From positions 9,432,001-9,496,000 of the forward strand of contig NC_051106.1 in the NCBI RefSeq assembly GCF_901709675.1: 64,000 bases of DNA. The letters are read 5' to 3'. Origin of the DNA: Syngnathus acus (taxonomy: Eukaryota > Chordata > Actinopteri > Syngnathiformes > Syngnathidae). Below the pieces are notes generated by a model. That model was not told where the DNA came from, ran no database searches, and worked only from the letters and a program-made list of their open reading frames with translations. A program made the translations under genes and the position numbers. Positions 1 through 64,000 of this stretch are shown piece after piece; the stretch's first letter is position 1, and the number at the start of each line of letters is the position of its first letter.

Positions 1-2525
1 GCTTGAGTTTGGCCCTGTTGGCATTACAGATGAGTTTAGGTGCGTCAAGTGGCAGACAAGGACGTCATGTTTACGTGTCACGGCAGTTCAGTCCAGCAGG
101 TCAAGCACAGCAAGTCAGTTGCGTCCCTCACTTGCTTTTGAATAAAAGAGCAGGTCAAAATGTGGCTTTTACCTCGGTTCACTCTTTCTTATTGATAGGA
201 GCAGCGAGGTCATAAAGCAGCAGTCCTTTTCAGCACCTGACGGCTTCTTTCACCTTTGTGTCGCCGAGCATACCGCGGCTCAAATGTATTGCGCGCAGCA
301 GGTACATTCGCTGGATTGGCTGATTGAAAATATGCTTGTAGATCTCTTTGTCAGTTCATCGGAGGGCTGGCTTGAATTTAAGCTGGTAAAATCTAGACTT
401 TGGAGAGCAATGAGAAAAAAAGAAATGCTCGGCTATCCTCTCAATGAACCCGAGCTGGACTATCTTTCCACCGCTTGAGCTCATTATTATAAAAATGTGT
501 GGCCCAGAAAAAGAAAATCAAAGGAGTGAGGGGTGACATGAAACATTGTGAAGACATTCAAAGAAACAAGTTAAATGTCCTCACTTCATCTTGGAAACGG
601 TTCAATATCAATTCTCTTGGGGTTTTGTGGTGCATTTCCCACCTCCCTTCAGGATTCTGATGTGGATTTGAACTCAGTCTTATAGTCTGGTGCGACTTAT
701 CTGTGATTTGTTCTTCATTTTTATGACATTGTATGATCTGTGCATATTCTCTTCTATATAAAAAACTAAGTTGATGTTAAGAAAATATTTTGAGGAAGTA
801 TTTGAAGAATTGTGGATATGTTTATATTTATATAATTATAAGAGGCCAATTAGTGAAGATTTTGATCTGAATAGAGGAGTGCAAAAAAAAAAGATTGATT
901 GTTTTTCCTGTTGCATTATATGCTGTATCAGTATTTGTACAGAAGGAAACACTTTTCAGTTTGATATCGTCCCTGTAGTGGGAATTAACACTCAGAGAGG
1001 AGAGATCTCCCCAACAAAGGTAATTCATGAATCATAGTAATTGACCTTTCCTCTGGCCAGCTCTTCTTTTTCTCGCTATTAGTAGAATATGTTTCATTCA
1101 GGTTTTATTGAATGCTTTGTCTTGACTCTCATTTGATGCCAGCAGTACAGTTATTGATTGAAACAGAGCAGTGCGAGGACAAAAAAATGCAAAGGTGCCT
1201 ATCAAGAGAATCAGATGAACCTACCCAAATGATGTTGTTGGATTTGTACACAGGGTCATGCTACAAACACCAAAACACATTTTTATCTGTCCTCTCTGAT
1301 CTTTGTCCTGCACAACACTCAGCAGATCTTTGATATGCAACACAGAGATATGCCAGTCTGACCCTCAACTTGGCCAGAAATCCATCAAACACATGGAAGG
1401 GCTCTGAAAATTGCCAGTTTCATGTGGAACATGATGACATTCAGGCGAAGAAATCATTTCAAGTGCGTGTGTGTCAGTGTGTGTCTCTGTGTGAGAACAC
1501 AGGATATAGAACACAGAGTGAGATTTCATCTCTCTGCCTGTATACATATCTTCTAGAATGTAGGTCAGGCAGCTACAGTCCCTATCAGAGCCTGGGAGAC
1601 GAGGTTTGATTGTGCGTGTGCGTGTGTGAGAGGGAATGCGCATGAATTAAGCATTCCTGTGTACCTCATTGTCCTCAAGTGTCGTATATGCGTTTTATTT
1701 CAATAATGGGTATGGTTTCTGTGAGTTGGTGTGTCTGCCGTGTTTTAAACTCCTGTCATGTACAATACGTGTCACCGGAAATGTGACAGCAGTCATCATC
1801 ACATCTCCCGACACGGAGCGCGGAAAACGTAGCCATTCAAAAGTCTTTCATTGTTGCGTTGGTTTGTGGATGACAGAGCAGCCAGTCTTCCCCGGCCGGC
1901 TATTTGTGGTGTGTTTCCTGGCTTTGATAGATATGGGAGGCCAGAGAAGGTCAGACATGGTACTCCTTATTCTTCCAGGAACACTCATTGAGTTGCAAAC
2001 GCTCACACTCTTGTACAATCCTGCTTTTTTTTTGTTTTGCAACAAAAGAAGAAGATGTGAATAGCTTTGAACATATGTGTTTTCAGCTGTCTGTACATTT
2101 GTGTGTGTTTGAAGGATTGTGTGCGTGTCTATGTGTGTCTGTGTTTGTGTCTTCTCTGTGGGTGTGCCCCCATTGCAGTTGGAGGTCTATTATTCCCTTC
2201 TCTGTGCTGCACACATCGCTGTCCTTGGTGCTGAAACTCGCACACAGGAGCCATGACCAGAATGCCTTGCGTAGATTACACAAAGGCTGCAGCAGGTTGT
2301 GTTGTATTGTATCCATTTCTATTGTCTTTCTTTCAATCCGTCTGCTATTGTCGAAAGCCCCCACGCATTTTTTATTTCGCACATGCAGACCAAAACACCA
2401 GGGGAATGTGGGATGTGTCCTGATTAAGAGTCACAGAGCTGTGATTTGTCATCAGCCCCCACATGAAGACCTTCATCAGAGGACAGAGCCAACACTTACA
2501 CCCTGATTATAATGACCAAGAGGCC
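1..2525. other. Non-coding region upstream of myt1l
   Basis: No recognisable exon or gene. It is AT-rich with TG/GTG low-complexity stretches near 1465-1500, 1610-1630 and 2095-2155. A 30-bp fragment at 2207-2236 is an inverted copy of part of the 199-bp array that follows. Open frames here are short and show no family resemblance. Confidence 0.6.
2207..2236 (-). repeat. Inverted 30-bp copy of the array unit
   Basis: Reads as the reverse complement of 30 bp of the array unit (around the caccaaggacagcgat segment) with a single mismatch. It lies about 290 bp before the array. Confidence 0.8.
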
Positions 2526-3286
2526 AGGATGCCTGTGCCTTGTGAATGAGGGAGGGAGGGAGAGCGACAGAGGGGAGGAGCGGGAGAGACATTTTTCTCT
2601 CTCGGCCACAGATGTAACAGTTTGGACAAAAGTATCGGGACAGCAGCTTCAGAAATGTGAGGATGACAATATAGAGCTTGTTTGTGTTTTATAATTAGAG
2701 CTGCTACTTTCAGCACCAAGGACAGCGATATGTGCAGTACATATGCCTGTGCCTTGAGTGAGAGCGAAGAAGAGCGTTTTTTTTTTCATTTTTCTCTCTC
2801 GGCCACAGATGTAACAGTTTGGACAAAAGTATTGGGACAGCAGCCTACAGAAATGTGAGGATGACATTATAGAGCTTGTTTGTGTTTTTTAATTAGAGCT
2901 GCTACTTTCAGCACCAAGGACAGCGATATGTGCAGTACATATGCCTGTGCCTTGAGTGAGAGCGAAGAAGAGCGTTTTTTTTTTTCATTTTTCTCTCTCG
3001 GCCACAGATGTAACAGTTTGGACAAAAGTATTGGGACAGCAGCCTACAGAAATGTGAGGATGACATTATAGAGCTTGTTTGTGTTTTTTAATTAGAGCTG
3101 CTACTTTCAGCACCAAGGACAGCGATATGTGCAGTACATATGCCTGTGCCTTGAGTGAGAGCGAAGAAGAGCGGGTTTTTTTTCATTTTTCTCTCTCGGC
3201 CACAGATGTAACAGTTTGGACAAAAGTATTGGGACAGCAGCCGACAGAAATGTGAGGTAGACAATATAGAGCTCGTTTGTGTTATG
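2526..3286. repeat. 199-bp tandem repeat array, about 3.5 copies
   Basis: The marker atgcctgtgcc recurs at 2529, 2743, 2941 and 3140, giving spacings of 214, 198 and 199 bp. Each unit includes a T-run, ctctctcggccacagatg, acagtttggacaaaagtat and gctgctactttcagcacc. The two inner copies are nearly identical; the first and last diverge. There is no protein-coding sense in it. The ggacaaaagtattgggacag motif resembles ends of fish DNA transposons, but I cannot assign a family. Confidence 0.9.
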
Positions 3287-4390
<1,104 letters not shown>

Positions 4391-4500
4391 AAAATGAGTC
4401 TGGAGGAGATGTGGTGAGCGTTTCCTCTCCAAGTGAACGGCAGTAGGTTACAGTGGAAGCAGAGGTCGGGAAGAAGTGTCACAACGCCAAACCATTGCAG
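4391..4500 (+). other. myt1l: Candidate non-coding 5' exon of myt1l
   Basis: A pyrimidine-rich tract (ccctctttttccttcaatgtag) ends in AG at 4390, and a GTAGAG donor follows 4500, bounding 110 nt. The first coding exon begins exactly at its ATG, so at least one upstream non-coding exon is needed; this is the best candidate seen. It contains a seven-codon upstream ORF (4394-4417, MSLEEMW then stop). If spliced directly to 7826, the start codon context would be TTGCAG-ATGG. The transcription start was not located. Confidence 0.45.
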
Positions 4501-4627
4501 GTAGAGTGCAACCCCTCGGGTTCTCTCAAAAAAATTCCATTGTCATATTTTGTCAAAATGCCAACTATAACAAGGTACATGCATTATGACAATCGGATCA
4601 AATGAAAGAATTTTGAAGAGCTGAACT

Positions 4628-4717
4628 AATCGACTATCAAACTCATGATATATGATCTGATTATCTGATCACTCGATTAAATAATCGATTCTAGAAATAT
4701 TTGATCGTGACAGCCCG
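4628..4717. repeat. Decayed fish interspersed repeat (AATCGATT type)
   Basis: The aataatcgattctagaaata and gatcgtgacagccc text matches a dispersed repeat type I know from many fish introns. It probably derives from a hAT-like DNA element. Only one end is recognisable. Confidence 0.45.
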
Positions 4718-7178
4718 AAAAAAATATTATTACAAATGATCTATTATTCATTTGACCACCTCTTGAAGCAACATCTTAACATATGTCATTTTTATTATTT
4801 TCAATTAAAAAATTGCATTCATTATTTTTATTATAGTTATTTTGATATCATTTTCTTTTTTCTTTTTTTTAATTAGCAACTTATTCTCGCTAAGTACCCA
4901 GGAAATAGGTGCCATGTACCTTGTTCCTACGTCAAAACAAGGTCACTACCCAGGGCACTTTGTTGAACATTAGACACAATGGACGTCACACTCAAATTGT
5001 TTTTGTGCAACATCAGCGGTGTTCCACTTTCAAGGTTCCACAAGCAATATTTTCCAGCTCGGATTGCGTAGTAAATTGGCACAAAAACAGATTTTCTATC
5101 ATTACCAGCAAAGAGGTTGTTGCGCTGGTGTTCTGATCAGAGCGCTTCATGCTCAAAGCACATCAGTGGTACCCAGAAGGGCATATTTCCACACTGGTTA
5201 TAAAGTCCACACCAAATCTCTGTCTCCATCTTTCTCGGTCGTTCACTCACTCTGTCTCGTTCTCACTCGGTGCCCACTCAGACGTGGAAAGCTCGGCAGC
5301 CTTTCACGCTAATTCAGATGCACTTAGCATCGGGTTGGCACACGTTTGCTGTCACTCGATGATGCATGGCGCAGCTATTTGCAGAGAAATTTGATCATGC
5401 CGATGGAGGTTTGGTGGCTCTCTCGTGCTGCTTGGATGGAATACCAATATGTGTATTTTTTTTTTGCATGGATGTGCGTGTGTGTTTGTGAGAGGGCGGG
5501 ATTGGTTCCCATGTGTGAAACATTCTCCCAAAACTTGAAGGTGAAACAAAGACAAAGTGATGATTGTGTGACATGTTTTGACAGATTTCTTTTCATCCGT
5601 CCCTGTTAACAAAATTCTAAGCACACACGGTCCTATCTTAAAGCCTGTGTAGCTTACCATGTTTCATTTATGGTGAGATTATTAATCGTGTCCATCAAAA
5701 GCTAATTTTATTTATATTATGCTCACTTTCCCCCTTTTTAAAATTCCACATTCATTTTAGCCTGAATAGCTCACATATCTTTTCTGTTTAAAATGCAGCC
5801 AACTTAATAAAATATCCAACGGTTGACAAATAGAAGGTTCTAATGTGAAGTGCTTTTTCAATTGTATAACTGCCTTTTATTCCGGGTGTAATTGGCACTT
5901 GAAATGATGGAATGTGCTTCCTCCTTATTGTGAGTATGCGGACCAACTTTTTTTTTTCTTTCTTTAAATGACTTTTCTAATTTAGTTTAGTGATTTATAT
6001 TGCAGAAGTTTTTGCGCGGCACAATGTCGTGAGGCGGAAAAGAAAATCATCCAGTGCATGGCTGCACTGTTTTGGCCACTTCACAGTTGGCCATAATTCC
6101 TCCAACAACCTGCTGAATTTCAACCGAGGCAAAGGAGGGGAAAATTGTCCCAGCCCGCCCATGGCTCATGAGTGTGCATTGCTCAGGCATCGCACAGATG
6201 CAGCCGGTGGGGCGTGGAACAGGCACGCATTTGATTGACAGGTGAAGGTCAGACTCGCCCACACAGTCCTGCAGGTGGAAGGCATGCTCTATTTTTCTTG
6301 ATTTTTCTTTTATATATTTGATTTAATTGGTTTATTCCGGATAGAAACAAAAATAAATAAACAAATGCATGTCAAATATCTAGTAATTCAACAGCACTTC
6401 TCGAAATGTTAAAAATGAAGGTGTATATACTAACTTCAATCGGTTTCGACTCATCCCCACCACATTTGATTAAAACAGATTCCTGGAGTTGGTCTTATCA
6501 TGGTGTTAAATTCAATTAACACATTTTGTGAATTTATTAGGCTACACTGACTGCACAATATGTATCTTCTAAATTTACCTTTCCTGTACACACTATTAGC
6601 TACACCTGCAAACTCTGAACTTATCCAAAAGAAACAGAAATAATAACATCCTTGGCTATTTCTCGTACCACTCCCGTCACAGCAAAGTTTATTTAGAAAA
6701 TGGACTGGCGGCCTTGCGGGTGACCAATTTATTGTTTTGAAGTCAGTTGAAAGTTATAATACTGTATATAAACTTCTGCAAGGCCATAGAGCAGCAGCTC
6801 ACCTGCTCTAAAGTGGAGCCAAGGACGCCTCTCGTAATTTTCAGACATGTAGCCTGCAAAATATGGAATAATTTGCTCGCTGGGCAGTTGCTCATCATTG
6901 TCCGTCATTTGTTCATAGACATATTTATGTTCTCATCCTCCCTCACAAAGACTTAAGGTCATTTCATCCCAGCGTAGCTGCTAATATTTACAAGATATCT
7001 CTGCCTTTCATCATTTCATTTTCCTCCCGTTGAAACATTTATGGGCATTCATAAAGAAACACGCCATTAAGACTGAAGGGCTCGACGGTGGCCTAAGTGT
7101 TGGATCGATAAATCAGGTTTAATAAAAAAACAGACATCCAAACAGGATCATGGCCCCCTTATTGTCTAAACCCAGCCT

Positions 7179-7191
7179 GGATCAAAGGTCA
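7179..7191 (+). promoter_or_regulatory. DR1-like nuclear receptor site in a candidate conserved element
   Basis: GGATCAAAGGTCA fits two direct half-sites with one base between them (COUP-TF, RXR or HNF4 type). It lies within 7040-7230, an ordered, non-repetitive stretch about 640 bp before the start codon. Motif match only. Confidence 0.3.
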
Positions 7192-7825
7192 TCAGGCCCC
7201 TGAACAAGTGATGTGGAGAGTCATTCACACTGACGCCAATCTAATTGAAATATGGAATTGTAAGATATACATTATCATGCTATGGATGGATAGAATGTAA
7301 CAAATGAGCGATTGATAGATGTAATATCAATGTACGGATAGATTGATCGATACAAGAAGTCCGATGCCGTAACAGAGGCAGGCGGACGGCGTGAAGCCGC
7401 CATCAAAGTGCCAAGCTTAACACCCAACGTTCACAACCCGCGGCTCTTTGTGTGGAAAGCACTTGGCGCTGCTGCAGACGTTGGCGCTGATGTCACCGCG
7501 CATCTCATTATCTCAGCACGTTAAGCCGCATGCACACTACCAACACCTCCGTGAGTTCAGTCTTAACGTCACGTTGCGTAAATGCGTTCACCTCTGACGC
7601 CCACTTTCCGCACAGGCATTGTGATGCTGATTTTAAAATCATTGAAAAAATCCCCAAGCCCAGAGCAAAGTCTCTTGTCGGGGTGGACGTCATATACGGG
7701 GCATGTTTGACAAGTATAAAATAACGTTAGGAACCCGACAGAAGGTGTATCTAAATGATAGATAATTTAGTGATGCTGTCTGCAGCCAGCGCTTAACAGC
7801 TTGTTTGTGCCTTCCTTCTCCGCAG

Positions 7826-46925
<39,100 letters not shown>

Positions 46926-47351
46926 TCGTATACAAAAGGCAACCTCATGTTCACCCCCTGCAAGATGTGGGCCAGCTCTCTCAATCCTCAAGAGCGCTGA
47001 AGGCTCCATCTATTTGGTGCAGAGCATTTACATATAATGTACAGTGTTAAATATTCGGAATACTTCAGAAAGAAAAAAGACACAGAGATGTATCATGCTT
47101 AGCAAGGGACATAAGACAATTTTTTTTTTTTGGGGGGGGGGTGTCTTGCTTCGAGGAAGAACACACAAGCATAAACAGCAAAATAGTTTTTGAGGACATT
47201 TTGTACGTTTTCATATGAGCTGACGGTGTCATGTCATGTTTCTAGCTGCTCACATATGCACATTTTAGTGTATACCATTGAACAGTAAGCTGATACTAAC
47301 GGAACCACGAGTTCTTTTTATTGCTTGACCACGGAGCATTTTAGACGACAA

Positions 47352-47357
47352 AATAAA
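47352..47357 (+). terminator. Possible proximal poly(A) signal of myt1l
   Basis: AATAAA about 430 nt after the stop codon. Use would give a short 3'UTR. The downstream GT-rich element is weak, so this is only possible. Confidence 0.3.
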
Positions 47358-49296
47358 AGCTGAGCTGGACACTGATCGAAAAGGACAACAAAACACATGA
47401 AGATGAAAACATTTGTTTTGCCTCAACGGGTGGTTTTAGAATTTTCTTTTTTTTTTGTATGTCTTGCTTGTGGAGTGTTGAAGGGCAAGAGCTGGCTTGC
47501 AAATTACTTTATTTTTGACAATGCTTGACAAATGTTGTGTTTTCTTTTTCTAAAAAAAAAAGAATATGTGTAGCTGAATTGGGGGGGTTCGTAATTGGTG
47601 CTGTACATGAACCTGGATGGGGAAAACTGACCGGACGTATGTATGAGCAGTTATATTGTAAACATCATTACACGGAAACCCGATGGTGGAAATCCCGTTA
47701 TTTAGGAGACCAAATTAATTCCTAGGGGAACAGAATTGTGCAGTGCATGTGCGATCACGTGCATCTCATTATATAATCTCAATTCCAACTATAGAGACAG
47801 AGCTAGAGCTATCATTCATATCCTCCTATCAATCCAAATTTTGTTGCTAGAATCAAATAATACTTCAGCAATACAAAACCTAAATCATTTGTGCATCGTA
47901 GTGATGAGATACAATCTACAAAGGGACAAAATATAGGCTATATGCAATTTCTTGTTTATAAACCAAGTGGCTCAACACTAATCTTTTTCATATATCTATG
48001 TAAAATAGTGATTTTTTTATATAAATCTTTTAATACAAAAAGTTTTTTAAAATAACAAAGGAGGAATGGGATCGTTGCGTTCTCCAAGTGAAACGTTTGT
48101 TCCACTGTTTTCTGTAACATTTTGCACAGGGACACCTTCGTTTCCATGTTCTGATGTTCCTACAGAACTAAAAGCAGTACCCGAGAGACGAAAAGGAGGC
48201 TTTTGTAAAGAGTATTTATAGACAGCAGGACTTACAGGGTCACTGTCCCCACGTATGTGCCAGTAGACTATTTGCACTTGTCCTTGAAGATATTATCCTT
48301 AGATATGGCGACGTGCAATTTTCCAGGTGACCTCTTTGGCACACGATTGGAGCAACTAACAGCTTGGAGCCACTGTGTGGAATAAGTACCACGGAGAAAA
48401 AAAAAGGAAGAACAGGGAAGAGGATGACTATAACCATAGCAGCTGTACTGTAGGCTATTGTAAAAACATGTTCATTTTTGCTATGTTTTAGGAAGATGAC
48501 CACGTTATCCCCCAGCAGCACTTTATATCTAATCACTGTACAAAGGAATTAAGTAATCAATCAATTTTAAGGTTTAAAAAAAAAAAAAAAAAAAAGAAGA
48601 AAAAAAAGCAGACGATAACAAAGGCCCGGTGGAACGAGACCTTTCCATTCTGTCGTTCAAGCTCGAAGCCGTCATCAGAATTTGCCTTGTCCGGAGCGAA
48701 TGGAGCTGATTGTCATCAAATGAACTTTGCCCTTCCACTTCCAAGACTCTCTCCTGCACATCATCCATGACTGCATTGGCATTGTGTCTGCAGCTTTTTT
48801 GACAATATAGTGATGCTTCAGTAGAGTAATTGTTAGTTCAACTTTTTGGGATGAATTGTCATTATGGGTCCAAATGGAACAAGGGATTATTAAAGCACAA
48901 ACGGCTCATCAATAACAAATCTGAAGAGTTATCTGTGACTATCTAAGGAAGACACAAAGGTTGCAACATGTTTAGAATGATGACTTTTCATTAAAAAGAA
49001 TAATAATTGAAGAAAAAAAAAAAAGATTGTGAGATCATCAGATTTTGTTACTTTATTTGCACCATTAAATTTTGAGATGGGTTTCAGTGACCATGAACAA
49101 AGACTGGATTTTGTATAAACTATTGTGCTCTCTGTGGAACTGAAGTTTGATTTATTTTTGTACGACACAGCATGGATTTGTTGACATTTTAATTTTGCTA
49201 TAAATGTGTGAGATCACAAGTTGCTGTGATATTTCATTTATAAATTGTGAACTTTGTACAATTTTTGTCATGCTGGATGTGGACACATCTTACTCG

Positions 49297-49302
49297 AATA
49301 AA
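49297..49302 (+). terminator. Poly(A) signal AATAAA, distal end of myt1l
   Basis: AATAAA in the context tactcgaataaagaaaatg. It is followed 30-60 nt later by a GT/T-rich stretch (tgttctttttggtttgctttt), the usual downstream element. It fits the end of a long 3'UTR just before pxdn. Confidence 0.7.
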
Positions 49303-49325
49303 GAAAATGTGTTGCCAGAGGCCTG

Positions 49326-49979
49326 TAAATTGCCTCATGTTCTTTTTGGTTTGCTTTTCCTTCAAATCTAATTGAGGAAGACTGATAGTTCATTTTTTTC
49401 TATTCTTTGATTCTCATTATTTCTTGAAGGAATTAAACGCGCGTGTTTGCGCTCGCGTGCGCGCGTCAGTACATCAATTCGCCAGCAGGTGTCAGACAAT
49501 GCAAAGGTTACAACGAGCAATTGCCCAATTGTTTGCAAATACTGAATTGCTGCAGAGTATTTGAACCTCAGTTTGTCCGAATCAGTGCCCGTGACTCCAA
49601 GAAAGTGTAACAAAGGGCTATAAACATGTTTATTGAATGTGTGATGCAGTAAACACAATGAGAAGAGAAGCGACACAGATGTTTCCTGTGCTTCATTGAA
49701 ATCAGAGCACTGTTGTGTCCCCAGAACACATTTGAAAACAGGATGGAAAACAGACAATGCAAAAGTGATTAGACTCTTGATCAGTAAATATGAACTCATA
49801 AGCAGTCTGAGAACTACTTTTGATAAAAAAACATGTAGGTCTATATGGAATTTTGAAAGTTTCCGGAACAGCACAATGTTCAAACAGCATAATATTACAG
49901 TGGGTTGCGGTCATATTAAATATGCTTTTAAGAATGCAATTGTTTTTCAGGGGTGTGCAAAGTTTGAGAAGCACCGGAG
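49326..49979. other. Spacer between myt1l and pxdn
   Basis: About 0.65 kb. Contains a purine-pyrimidine alternating patch (about 49437-49467, cgcgcgtgtttgcgctcgcg). A minus-strand open frame spans it but has no family resemblance. No further gene seen. Confidence 0.6.
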
Positions 49980-50131
49980 TAGCTGAGCTCTAGATTGCAA
50001 CCAAACTGCAAAAGTGCTTGTCTGTCTGGTCCCGCGCGTGCACGCGTTTGCGCGTGAGCGTCGTCGTCGGCTGCAACTTGTGTGTGCACTGTGCAGTGCA
50101 GTTGTCGGTGGTGTTGGGCTCACAGCTAGCA
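49980..50131 (+). promoter_or_regulatory. pxdn: Probable pxdn promoter and 5'UTR
   Basis: CpG-rich sequence (cccgcgcgtgcacgcg, gcgtgagcgtcgtcgtcgg) in an AT-rich setting runs into the pxdn ATG. No TATA box is obvious. The exact transcription start cannot be placed. Confidence 0.5.
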
Positions 50132-62825
<12,694 letters not shown>

Positions 62826-64000
62826 GTGAGTTGACAGGGTGGAGATTTCAAGTTAGTGGAAAGTCCACGTACGGCTTGGTCATAAATAAATTGCTTTAAT
62901 GTCAACACAGTGAAGCTGACGCACTCTTCTGAGCTAATTCATGTTTCGTTTGTACGTGTATATTGTAAATTGCTATGATGTGGTCACAAAGTATTTGCAC
63001 GCTGAAAGAAATGTTGCTGCTGTTTATCACGTGTAGCCTACGTTGGCATGTGTTGGTGGGATGTACCGAGCGGTGTTGAAATGACAGCCTTGTTATTAAA
63101 TAGGGAAGCATGTCAGACCATAACTCTTGAGAGGACTCCATGTTTTTCCATGTAGTAATGGCTGGTAACACGCCTCAAAGTATACGTTGTTGCGTAATGC
63201 TTCCACTCTTAAAATTACGCACAGGCCACAATCATGATGAATGTGATATATAGACTGACAGGCCTCGTGCATTGTATTCTGGCGCTTAAGACGTGAACGA
63301 GACTCTTTTTAGGGGCATTTAGGAAATTGTTTACTATTAATAATTGTCAGTTTGGATGCATATTTGATGATGGGACTTGGAGTGGACTGCGTTGAGTGAC
63401 TGCTGTGAACAATGGGTTTTTAGGAAGTTCATCTCTGATTTATAGTAGACAGTTTAGGCGAGACCACAAAGTATTTGTGAGAGGTTAGCAGGATTTTCCC
63501 ATGCCGTGTGTGTGTGTGGGTCAGATGTCTTAACACCTTGGCTTTCCAAGTGTCATCTCAGCTCCCAGACAATGAAACATAGTGACTCACTGTGTAGCAA
63601 TGCTCAGTGGTTCATTTGTGTGCATGATAAAGACGTAGTTCAGGGACACCCAGTGTTTGATGATGGACTCGGAATGGAAAGCAGCTGCTTTTACCAACAC
63701 GTCATATTCAAATTCACACTTGCTACGTGTCCATTTTTGTTACAGTTTCAGTACACAACAGTTTCAACCTCAATGTTTTGGCAGGGAAATAAAAAAACAC
63801 TTTGTTTATGTTTGGCAAGCACAAAGGCAACAATGGGATGTTTTTTTTTCTCAAGGAAGATTTAGTGCAAATTTCTGGAATTTTTGCATTATTATTGTGA
63901 AAACAACCACAAGACCCAAAGTCATTTAATATACGGATCATTTTTGTCTATGATGTGTACTTATAAATACACTCTTAGAAAACAAAGCATTATTTTTTTT
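62826..64000. other. pxdn intron 11, to the window edge
   Basis: 1.2 kb without a further pxdn exon; the next expected piece (Ig domain 4) was not found. Ends in a T-run at the window edge. Confidence 0.6.

Larger units (their letters stand above)
4501..7825. other. Probable 5' intron of myt1l
   Basis: AT-rich, no coding exon. Contains a decayed interspersed repeat (4628-4717). A stretch at 7040-7230 has ordered motifs, including a DR1-like nuclear receptor site. Confidence 0.5.
46926..49325 (+). other. myt1l: 3' untranslated region of myt1l
   Basis: About 2.4 kb of AT-rich sequence without a plausible coding exon follows the stop. It includes a T-then-G homopolymer run (about 47120-47141), a possible proximal poly(A) signal AATAAA (47352-47357) and an A-rich run near 48573-48608. 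The end is inferred from the distal signal at 49297-49302. Confidence 0.75.

Noticed and set aside
2526-3286. CRISPR-like repeat array
   Set aside because: Units are 199 bp and directly adjacent without unique spacers, in a vertebrate genome; it is a tandem repeat.
49368-49883. 171-codon minus-strand open frame between the two genes
   Set aside because: No recognisable motif or splice structure, low-complexity residues; chance frame in the spacer.
50018-50131. Upstream in-frame ATG of pxdn at 50018
   Set aside because: It would place 38 Cys/Arg-rich residues before the signal peptide; the ATG at 50132 starts directly on the hydrophobic signal, as in other peroxidasins.

Overview
The window is vertebrate nuclear DNA, almost certainly from a teleost fish and probably a percomorph. 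The evidence is split genes with GT-AG introns, proteins that match vertebrate Myt1l and Pxdn nearly residue for residue, short introns, and fish-type repeats: tRNA-derived SINE fragments, a TA-flanked foldback MITE and long microsatellites. No prokaryotic features are present.

Two genes lie head to tail on the plus strand, in the same order as human MYT1L and PXDN. Positions 1-7825 hold the 5' region of myt1l: a 199-bp tandem array (2526-3286), an 83-unit (GT)n tract and one likely non-coding 5' exon (4391-4500). Positions 7826-46925 carry 20 coding exons of myt1l, a neuronal C2HC zinc-finger repressor. They join in one open frame of 1291 codons plus stop. A 3'UTR of about 2.4 kb ends at a canonical poly(A) signal (49297-49302). 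Only about 0.8 kb then separates it from the start codon of pxdn at 50132.

From 50132 to the right edge lie the first 11 coding exons of pxdn (peroxidasin): signal peptide, LRR domain and three Ig domains, 518 residues plus one base. The catalytic peroxidase domain lies beyond the window. The two genes are neighbours but have unrelated jobs: Myt1l silences non-neuronal genes in neurons, and peroxidasin cross-links collagen IV in basement membranes.

The most notable observations concern myt1l exon structure. The exon for the first half of zinc finger 1 was not found, although its flanking exons remain phase-compatible. A 63-nt exon completes a finger that human MYT1L keeps only as a vestige. 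A well-formed, in-frame 63-nt candidate cassette exon (46098-46160) lies before the last exon. An acidic run of 47 codons interrupts the N-terminal region. In pxdn intron 1, a 173-bp MITE has inserted in reverse orientation inside a copy of itself. I saw no wholly new biological system. All family assignments come from recognising protein sequence; no database search was run.
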